From contig JAHHLP010000441.1 in NCBI GenBank assembly GCA_018679295.1, positions 1 through 11,707 on the forward strand: a DNA stretch of 11,707 nucleotides. The letters are read 5' to 3'. The notes beneath the pieces are model-generated. The model worked only from the letters and a program-made list of their open reading frames with translations. It was not told where the DNA came from and searched no databases. Of this stretch, positions 6,572 to 11,707 are shown piece after piece. Made by a program: the position numbers and the translations under genes. This DNA comes from Rhodothermia bacterium (lineage in GTDB: Bacteria; Bacteroidota; Rhodothermia; Rhodothermales; JABDKH01). Every line of letters begins with the position of its first letter. The first letter of the stretch is position 1.

Positions 6572-7033
6572 TTACCGGCCCAGGGCCGTCGTCAGATGCC
6601 AGTTTGCGAGTTTCCATCCCGGATCATCATCCATCCGGAAATCAAACGGCCTGGGCGAGTCCTGCGAAGCGATCGCCTCCTGAAGGATTCCGTTGGCCGC
6701 TTCAGGGCCGTAGACGCGATAAGTCAGTTCGCGTGTCCCGTTCCAGGTTATTCTGGCAAGAAACAGGGCATTAGGTTTCTCAGGTGAAGACTTGAGACGT
6801 GTGTCCAGCAAATCCGCATAAGGGTCGACAAGGTCGCGCTCCGCTTGAGACGGCATACCGTCCTCAATCAGGTCTGCGAATCGAATCATGATCGACAGAT
6901 GCCACCGAAAGACCTCCTGCGCACTGAAGTCGGCGAGTGCCGAGTTAACAACCGCAATGCCGGGCAGGTCATCCTGTCGGAACTCGACGACCTGGAAACG
7001 CTCTTCGGGAATGATGATTCGGAACTCGTTCAA
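6572..7033 (-). CDS. DUF695 domain protein
   Basis: A 153-residue cytosolic protein matching my recollection of DUF695, a family without known function. Seen: N-terminal NEFRIIIPEERFQVVEFRQDDLPGIAVVN, helix VFRWHLSIMIRF, then NALFLARITWNGTRELTYRVYGPEAANGILQEAI and the C-terminal FDFRMDDDPGWKLANW (the family's acidic DPxW signature). The start is uncertain. I use the TTG at 7033, 13 bases after the SRPBCC stop, because family homology seems to begin there. The frame also opens at a TTG at 7093, overlapping the SRPBCC gene by 47 bases, with GAAGAG a few bases upstream, but the added 20 residues are basic and look non-family. Last gene of the RidA-SRPBCC-DUF695 run. Confidence 0.75.
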   Translation of the reverse strand: MNEFRIIIPEERFQVVEFRQDDLPGIAVVNSALADFSAQEVFRWHLSIMIRFADLIEDGMPSQAERDLVDPYADLLDTRLKSSPEKPNALFLARITWNGTRELTYRVYGPEAANGILQEAIASQDSPRPFDFRMDDDPGWKLANWHLTTALGR

Positions 7034-7046
7034 CGACTTGACGGCT

Positions 7047-7505
7047 TTAATCGGCCATCCGCGCTTCGTAGGGATAGCCCGTTCCGGTCTCAAGATAGCT
7101 CTTCAGACTGCCAAGGAAATAGCCCCACCCCGCCTGGCATATTTCGAAACACTCGAGTTCCGGCACCAATCCTTGATGAATCAACGTGACGTCCGTCCGT
7201 ACTTCTTCACCGCCGATCCTCCACTGGATTGTGGTTCCTTTCCACTCGTCTGTGGCCTGAACACTTTCGAGATTGTGATACGCCTCGACTACCTCCCAGA
7301 CAACAGATTCGTCGGGCACCGCCTCAGCCACCGCCATCACCCAGCGTGTCCCTTTCTCAAAACAAACGACGAGCCTATCCCCTGGTTCGAGTGCTTCGTT
7401 CGATGAAGTTGTCCACCACTTATCGATTTCACACGTAACAGCTTTGTAGACGGATTCGGGCTTGGCGAAAATCTGAATCACGGTGGAGTAGCTTTGGCCC
7501 GGCAT
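7047..7505 (-). CDS. SRPBCC/AHSA1-like lipid-binding-fold protein
   Basis: A 152-residue START/Bet v 1-like helix-grip protein of the SRPBCC superfamily, in the AHSA1-like group. These have a hydrophobic cavity and bind or act on small ligands; the cellular role is unassigned. Seen: MPGQSYSTVIQIFAKPESVYKAVT (the first strand and the 'PESVY' helix start typical of AHSA1-like proteins), IDKWWTT, GDRLVVCFEKGTRWVMAVAEAVPDESVVWEV, GTTIQWRIG, EVRTDVTLIHQGLVPELECFEICQAGWGYFLGSLKSYLETG. The last stretch is the family's C-terminal helix with the W-xx-FLxSLKxYLExG pattern. Start: the ATG at 7505 with GGAGA (7513-7517) 7 bases upstream. The frame runs open to 7664, but that part is the RidA gene read in another frame. 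RidA ends 53 bases upstream; DUF695 follows within about 13 bases. Confidence 0.83.
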   Translation of the reverse strand: MPGQSYSTVIQIFAKPESVYKAVTCEIDKWWTTSSNEALEPGDRLVVCFEKGTRWVMAVAEAVPDESVVWEVVEAYHNLESVQATDEWKGTTIQWRIGGEEVRTDVTLIHQGLVPELECFEICQAGWGYFLGSLKSYLETGTGYPYEARMAD

Positions 7506-7558
7506 GGCGCGATCTCCAAATATCCCTAGCCCTCTTAGCGCAAGATGTGCCCGCCTCG

Positions 7559-7972
7559 CTAGACAGCGGCCTCCATCTCGATTTCTACGCACAACTCCGG
7601 GAGGACCAACCTGGCAACCCCAATTAGCGATTGAGGAGGACGGATGTTGGCCGGAGCGATCCACTCAGCGTAGACGTCGTAGTTCTCGAGAAAGCCGTCG
7701 ATGTCCGTCGTGAAGAACCTAAGCGAGACAATGTCGGAACGACTCATTCCGGCTTGCTCCAGAATGTCGTCTATGTTCTTGAGGGCGCGTTCCATTTGGC
7801 CACGAATCTCATTGGGCGAATCGACCCGGAAGCCAAGCGGCGAAGAATCGTCCGGGACGGCCGCGACCTGACCCGAGCACCTGAGAGTTCGCGAGTGCCC
7901 ATCGACCACTTCACCCTGGTCCATCCTGAATTGCAGACCCCAGTCCGTCGGATTGATTGAAGTGCGATTCAT
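7559..7972 (-). CDS. RidA family (YjgF/YER057c/UK114) protein
   Basis: A 137-residue protein of the Rid superfamily, which includes cytosolic deaminases hydrolysing reactive enamine/imine intermediates. Seen: LRCSGQVAAVPDDSSPLGFRVDSPNEIRGQMERALKNIDDILEQAGMSRSDIVSLRFFTTDIDGF, the usual helix and strand order; then RPPQSLIGVARLVLPELCVEIEMEAA. Arg121 in GVARL matches the substrate-carboxylate-binding Arg of RidA (Arg105 in E. coli numbering), and the VEIE strand is present. The archetypal RSCVEVARLP reads QSLIGVARLV here, so this is likely a Rid paralogue rather than orthologous RidA. The N-terminus (MNRTSINPTDWGLQFRMDQGEVVDG) is longer than in E. coli RidA. The ATG at 7972 is used; only a weak purine run (AGAAAG) precedes it. 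First gene of the RidA-SRPBCC-DUF695 run. Confidence 0.88.
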   Translation of the reverse strand: MNRTSINPTDWGLQFRMDQGEVVDGHSRTLRCSGQVAAVPDDSSPLGFRVDSPNEIRGQMERALKNIDDILEQAGMSRSDIVSLRFFTTDIDGFLENYDVYAEWIAPANIRPPQSLIGVARLVLPELCVEIEMEAAV

Positions 7973-8314
7973 GTTGTTTGTCTTTCTGAAGTGGTTGATA
8001 ACGCCCGTGCCACATCAAGTGGACCGTGCGGGTGCCACCTATTGTAGCGTGGTCCATGGAGATGTGCAATTCCGAGGACGCAGGAGACTTGCGAGGAAGC
8101 AACGTTGTCGATCGCGACAGACGCCAAGGGCTACGTTCGATTACACGTGTCGGCTGCAGCGCCGCTATCACGACCGTCTCGGCGCGCATTGCAGCTGTCG
8201 CATCTCTCTGTCGGTACGCGAGCTAAGACCGCGCAACACCGCAACGCGTACTCCGTAGTGAAACCTCCTTTGACGCAGGCGCCATAATGTGAGATACTGA
8301 AACACCGACTCGCA
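7973..8314. other. 342-base gene-free divergent intergenic region
   Basis: No coding region or RNA gene that I can recognise lies here. It separates the minus-strand RidA gene from the plus-strand DUF2268 gene. The right end holds a promoter (8270-8298). The left half has short repeated blocks (GTGCCAC twice, and TGGACC/GGTCCA as a short inverted repeat near 8020-8060), none long enough to call. Short open frames on both strands have no recognisable content. Confidence 0.5.
8270..8298 (+). promoter_or_regulatory. Sigma70-like promoter of the DUF2268 lipoprotein gene
   Basis: TTGACG (8270-8275) and GATACT (8293-8298) are separated by exactly 17 bases and match the -35 and -10 consensus at 5 of 6 and 4 of 6 positions. 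Transcription would begin near 8305, leaving about 10 bases before the ATG at 8315 and no Shine-Dalgarno. Confidence 0.55.
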
Positions 8315-9097
8315 ATGTTGCCAACGATCTATCGCACTAGTCTTGCACCGGCTTCGGTAGTTTGGCTCTGTCTCCTCCTGGTTGGTTTGGGTTGTGACAG
8401 CGCAAGCGGACTCAGCCAATGCTCTAACGGCTCATCAATCTCGCTCGAGGCAGAAAATTGCCTTGTCTTTGAGGATGGGGATAAGCTGAGTGAGCAGCGT
8501 AGCGTTGTCGAGCAAGTGATCCGCGAGACCGTTTCATCTGTAAACGAGCTCATGCCTATAGGCGACGTCACCATACGGGTGGTCGCTGATCCTGCCCAGG
8601 TCATCCCGGAGCTGGGCCTTAGTGGATACAACCCAAGTGCAGATGAAGTCGTCCTGTTCTTCGATCCGAGCTCGCCCGTGCTGTCACAATCGCTCACCAG
8701 GGATCTCTCGCGTGTGCTTGCCCACGAGCTTCACCACGCGAAGCGCAGGCGAACGGTTGGCTACGGTTCGACGCTCTTCGAGGCCGCTATTACGGAGGGC
8801 CTTGCCGATCATTTTTCTATAGAGCTAGTCGGCGGACCGCCGCCGCCATGGTCAAAAGCCCTAACGGGTGACGAGCTTGAGATGTGGATTGCCAAAGCAA
8901 TGGAAGTCTGGACAACCCGCCCATATGATCACCGTGCCTGGTTCGTCGGAACCGATTCCGAAATTCCTAGATGGACAGGCTACGCAATCGGTTTTGAAAT
9001 TGTCAGGGTATACCTCGCGGCAGACTCTGACCGACGGGCATCTATCCTGGCCGATGAGCCGGCCGAGACCTTTCTGCCGGTGTCGCCCGAGCGGTGA
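8315..9097 (+). CDS. DUF2268-like putative zinc protease, lipoprotein
   Basis: A 260-residue predicted zinc-dependent protease anchored as a lipoprotein. The signal peptide core is ASVVWLCLLLVGLGC with Cys27; the -3 residue is Gly rather than Leu, so the lipobox is loose. Asp follows the Cys. Catalytic motif HELHH at 137-141 (zinc ligands His137 and His141, general base Glu138), then the helix AAITEGLADHFSIEL, where Glu161 is the likely third ligand. The C-terminal WTGYAIGFEIVRVYLA...ADEPAETFL matches my recollection of the DUF2268 (predicted Zn-dependent protease) pattern. The start has no Shine-Dalgarno but a good promoter (8270-8298) ends only about 16 bases upstream, suggesting a near-leaderless mRNA. 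It converges on the ADP-ribosylglycohydrolase-like gene, with 55 bases between stops. Substrate unknown. Confidence 0.8.
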   Translation: MLPTIYRTSLAPASVVWLCLLLVGLGCDSASGLSQCSNGSSISLEAENCLVFEDGDKLSEQRSVVEQVIRETVSSVNELMPIGDVTIRVVADPAQVIPELGLSGYNPSADEVVLFFDPSSPVLSQSLTRDLSRVLAHELHHAKRRRTVGYGSTLFEAAITEGLADHFSIELVGGPPPPWSKALTGDELEMWIAKAMEVWTTRPYDHRAWFVGTDSEIPRWTGYAIGFEIVRVYLAADSDRRASILADEPAETFLPVSPER

Positions 9098-9152
9098 CCG
9101 TTCCATCGTCGGAGATTCGGTCGCAGTCGCGTCTATTTGACGATCACAGGGA

Positions 9153-10583
9153 TCATCGACGATGCGAGGCCGGCATCACCGTGGCGCCCGTGTTCGGGAT
9201 GTGCCAAAGGTCCCTGTCCAAGTCGACGCTACCGCCCATCTCCTCCCGCACGATGCGATCGACGATGGCGACACCCATCTGAGCCATGTTGTCGAACGTG
9301 TCGACACCGGCATCGAAACCGCCGCGCGTCCGATGGATATGGAAACGGTCGGCGAACGTACGTCCGAAGGCGCTCTCCACTCCCTCTTTGCCCAGCATGA
9401 AGCCAAGGAGCCCGCCCCAGGTCGCCGTAGGGTTGTCGGAGTCCCACCCAACAAGAACTCCGATCTTGATTGTCTCTTTGAGATCACCTGCTCCGTAGAA
9501 GAGACTCACGAGACTCGCCCCGAAGTTGATTCCAGCCGCAAAGCACCCGTTGCAGACAGGGTCCCGTGAAGGCACATCGTACCCGTCCTCCTGCTGAACC
9601 TGATACCTTGCGTGCAGCGAGTCGCGCGCAGCCTCCCACGGCACTCCTTCAGCGTGGAGTCCACGGACGAGGTCATACATGCGAGCAGGGTAGCTCTCGT
9701 TTGGGAGCCGCCGGCGTCCCTGCGCGGCCATCCACACCAGTTGATCCCGTCGCGGCCATTCGGAATCAACGACGGGCGCCAACGCGTGCATGATCACGTA
9801 GAATTCCGCGATCCACGCAGCTTCCCGGCGAGCGGTCGTCCTGATGGGCAGGTTGGCCAAGTCCAGCGCGACGTCGGGGCGGCCCGGCGCAAACAGGCCG
9901 AAGATCTCCGTTGTTAGTTGCGCGTCGATCATCTCCCAGTTCGGATTCACGGCCGGATCGCTGGTCTCGGGCGGCAACAGGCCTTGTCTCATCAGGTCAT
10001 GGGCCGTTTGGTTCGAAACCCAGAGGTAGTTCTCCGGCGCCTCCTGTTCATCAACGAATGGCGTGTTGTCGTCCGAGTAGATATGCGTGAGCCAACCGTC
10101 GCGGATCTGTTCGGCCGTCAGTCGAGTCGCACCGCTGTGATAGGTGATGTGCTGATAGAGGTACTCGATGTCCGTATCGTCGTCCGCCCCCCAAACGCCT
10201 CCTTCGTCGACAAAGTAGAAGTCGATGGTGTCTGACAGTGCGTCGAGATGGGCGGCTCCCCAGATGTTGGGGTCGTCGCGTCCTCGCCAATTTTCTCTGG
10301 TGTAAAAACCGCCTCCCCGGCCATCCTTCCCATCACCCCCGATCTTGTCCATTTCGGTGATGAGTCCCGTCCAGTTCGCGATGCTTTGGCCCAGCCAGAA
10401 GCCGTACAGCCGATCCCGGTATTCGGCCTTTGAGATGACGAGGTGCGAAGGGTTGCGGGCGCCGGCGACGGCAGTCGAGGAGTCTGAGCGATTCGCGCCA
10501 GCAGTTGCGGGTGATCGCGTCTCGGTACCACAGCCTGTAGTGACGGAGAGTGCTACCCAGACCAAAACTGCGAACGCTGGCAC
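9153..10583 (-). CDS. ADP-ribosylglycohydrolase family lipoprotein
   Basis: A 476-residue member of the ADP-ribosylglycohydrolase (ARH/DraG) superfamily, all-helical dinuclear Mg enzymes that remove ADP-ribose. Seen (GTG numbering): lipoprotein-type signal MPAFAVLVWVALSVTTGC with Cys18, a Ser/Ala-rich linker, then RLYGFWLGQSIANWTG (the N-terminal glycine-rich helix), DDDTD at 134-138 (first metal-binding acidic cluster) and GWDSDN at 379-384 inside IGVLVGWDSDNPTATWGGLLGFMLG (second cluster). The protein is longer than the usual 300-residue enzyme, with a large insert between the two motifs. Start: the GTG at 10583 has AAGGA (10591-10595) 7 bases upstream and gives a compact signal. The ATG at 10607 and a GTG at 10655 are longer options lacking a good site. 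A signal peptide is odd for this family because ADP-ribosylated targets are mostly cytosolic. The methyltransferase lies 85 bases upstream on the same strand. Confidence 0.83.
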   Translation of the reverse strand: MPAFAVLVWVALSVTTGCGTETRSPATAGANRSDSSTAVAGARNPSHLVISKAEYRDRLYGFWLGQSIANWTGLITEMDKIGGDGKDGRGGGFYTRENWRGRDDPNIWGAAHLDALSDTIDFYFVDEGGVWGADDDTDIEYLYQHITYHSGATRLTAEQIRDGWLTHIYSDDNTPFVDEQEAPENYLWVSNQTAHDLMRQGLLPPETSDPAVNPNWEMIDAQLTTEIFGLFAPGRPDVALDLANLPIRTTARREAAWIAEFYVIMHALAPVVDSEWPRRDQLVWMAAQGRRRLPNESYPARMYDLVRGLHAEGVPWEAARDSLHARYQVQQEDGYDVPSRDPVCNGCFAAGINFGASLVSLFYGAGDLKETIKIGVLVGWDSDNPTATWGGLLGFMLGKEGVESAFGRTFADRFHIHRTRGGFDAGVDTFDNMAQMGVAIVDRIVREEMGGSVDLDRDLWHIPNTGATVMPASHRR

Positions 10584-10668
10584 GTAAGCTTCCTTGCATC
10601 CTCTCATTTCAGGAACCGATCTTGAACACACGTGACTGGATCGAACGCGACGCACCCAGGCCTGAATC

Positions 10669-11475
10669 TTATCTGAGGGCAGTCGCGGTTGTTACGCGTA
10701 CGTCCAGCACAAGGCGGTCACCTACAACGAAATCTGCCCATTTGGTCACGACTTCAGTCTCCAGTGTGTCGCGGCCTTCGTCATCCAGCTGGGCCACCAG
10801 CGCCGCCAGCGGAGTGCTTTGAACGTACTGCCAGAGAAATGCCTCTGGGGCGGGAAGAGGAAGCCGCTTGGTGTCTGATTGCAATGAAATGTCCCGGAAG
10901 CCGGCTTCGCGGATAAGGTCCTCAAGCGCATCAGCGTCGTGGAGCGAAAACACTTGGTTGACGAAACCCATCGCTTCCTCACCGACATGGCACGACAGCG
11001 CCTCCCCCATGATGGTGAAGAGTTGCGGCGTCGGTCCGGGCAGGTTCAGGACGAGGCGTCCGTCTCGTGCCAGGACCCGTCGGATTTCGGCAAGGACTGC
11101 GGGCTTGTCAGGCATGAACTGAAGGCCCATCTGGCACAGTACAACATCAAATGACGCATCCGGGAATGGCATACTGTCGGCGCTTGCCTCGTGCCATTCG
11201 ATAGAAAGACCAGGGGGTGCCGCCGCCCGCGCAACGGCAATCATCCCTGGGTTGACGTCCAGGCCAACTACCGTTCCTGTTTCACCCACCTGCTCTGACG
11301 CCATACGAGCAACAACGCCTGTGCCACACGCCACATCCAGGACTCTGTCGCCCGGGCTGAGGGCCGCCAGTCTCACAAGTTCAGCCGCCAGTGGCGCACC
11401 AATAGCGGGGACAAAGAAGCGTTCATAGTTCTGAGGCGGGTTACCGGCGTAACCCTTTCCGAAATGGTCGACCAT
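10669..11475 (-). CDS. Class I SAM-dependent methyltransferase
   Basis: A 268-residue cytosolic methyltransferase. Seen: N-terminal HFGKGYAGNPPQNYERFFVPAIGAPLAAELVRLAAL; motif I VLDVACGTG at about 45-53 (SAM glycine loop); acidic end of strand 2 VVGLDVNPGM at 69-78; SADSMPFPDASFDVVLCQMGLQFMPD at 98-123 (post-II, adenine site and motif IV); RVLARDGRLVLNLPG at 133-147. The C-terminal half has no metal-binding or other signature. The pattern suits the UbiE/Methyltransf_11 group, but the substrate (small molecule, lipid or protein) is unassigned. The ATG at 11475 is the only usable start: an in-frame TAG lies four codons upstream. AGAAGG abuts the ATG with no spacer, so initiation may be weak. 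The ADP-ribosylglycohydrolase-like gene follows 85 bases downstream. Confidence 0.87.
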   Translation of the reverse strand: MVDHFGKGYAGNPPQNYERFFVPAIGAPLAAELVRLAALSPGDRVLDVACGTGVVARMASEQVGETGTVVGLDVNPGMIAVARAAAPPGLSIEWHEASADSMPFPDASFDVVLCQMGLQFMPDKPAVLAEIRRVLARDGRLVLNLPGPTPQLFTIMGEALSCHVGEEAMGFVNQVFSLHDADALEDLIREAGFRDISLQSDTKRLPLPAPEAFLWQYVQSTPLAALVAQLDDEGRDTLETEVVTKWADFVVGDRLVLDVRVTTATALR

Positions 11476-11625
11476 CCTTCTTAGTGTCTATTCCTTCGGC
11501 CGGTTTTCACGTTGATGACTCATGAGGGACGGGATTGGTCCGAACACTGCACGTTCCAGGCGTTGAGGAATAGTTGGACCGCACGCAGTTCTGTCTGAGT
11601 CGGAGTTGCCAGCTTGAAAGCGAGT

Positions 11626-11706
11626 CTACCGAAGCCAATTTGCCAGCCACACCGCAATCCGTTCTGAGATGTCCGGGCGAGCCTCCAGAATGCGCGTCGC
11701 ATGCGC
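11626..11706 (-). CDS. C-terminal fragment, possibly alpha/beta hydrolase
   Basis: Only the last 26 codons are in the window, ending at TAG (11628-11626): AHATRILEARPDISERIAVW, then LANWLR. The amphipathic helix with an ARPDIxxRIxxWLxxWL pattern resembles the terminal helix of alpha/beta hydrolases such as dienelactone-hydrolase or serine-aminopeptidase-like proteins, in which a His precedes it. This is a guess from a short tail; the body lies beyond the edge. The methyltransferase starts 150 bases downstream. Confidence 0.4.
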   Translation of the reverse strand, partial: AHATRILEARPDISERIAVWLANWLR

Positions 11707-11707
11707 G

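Noticed and set aside
7953..8258. 101-codon plus-strand frame in the intergenic region
   Set aside because: It starts inside the RidA gene on the opposite strand, is rich in Arg and Cys, and has no Shine-Dalgarno or motif.
11520..11702. 60-codon minus-strand open frame at the right edge
   Set aside because: It overlaps the better-supported C-terminal tail in another frame and has no family-like content.

Overview
This window reads as chromosomal DNA of a moderately GC-rich, didermic (Gram-negative-type) bacterium. The evidence is several Sec-type and lipoprotein signal peptides, Shine-Dalgarno-led starts mixed with likely TTG/GTG starts, and stand-alone single-domain enzymes of kinds common in Gemmatimonadota, Rhodothermota or Acidobacteriota environmental genomes. 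That placement is an inference from gene content; no rRNA or other phylogenetic marker is present. I see no tRNA, rRNA, transposase, phage gene or CRISPR array.

Layout, left to right. Positions 1-1703 (minus strand) hold a tight two-gene unit: a right-handed beta-helix lipoprotein followed 14 bases later by a class D (OXA-type) beta-lactamase, whose C-terminus is cut off by the window edge. An MBL-fold metallohydrolase with a signal peptide (1962-2879, plus) is divergent from it. A minus-strand pair follows: an exported S1 (trypsin-fold) protease with an extra C-terminal domain, then an NTF2/SnoaL-like protein. Next come VOC and GNAT proteins (minus), the GNAT lacking a normal start codon, and a six-helix membrane protein (minus) with a 19-base palindrome upstream. 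Positions 6572-7972 (minus) hold RidA, SRPBCC/AHSA1-like and DUF695 genes in a row. A 342-base gene-free stretch separates these from a DUF2268 zinc-protease lipoprotein (plus) that has a good sigma70-like promoter and a very short leader. Converging on it are an ADP-ribosylglycohydrolase-family lipoprotein and, upstream of that, a class I SAM methyltransferase (both minus). The right edge holds the C-terminal tail of another minus-strand protein, possibly an alpha/beta hydrolase.

How the genes work together: most look like small independent transcription units of hydrolases and modifying enzymes. The links I can defend are the beta-helix lipoprotein/class D beta-lactamase pair, the RidA-SRPBCC-DUF695 run, the VOC-GNAT adjacency and the protease/SnoaL adjacency. 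A theme is export: seven complete or nearly complete products carry signal peptides, lipoboxes or membrane helices. I do not see a clear new multi-gene system. The best leads are the beta-lactamase/beta-helix pair, the GNAT start anomaly, the ADP-ribosylglycohydrolase carrying a lipoprotein signal, and the palindrome upstream of the membrane protein.
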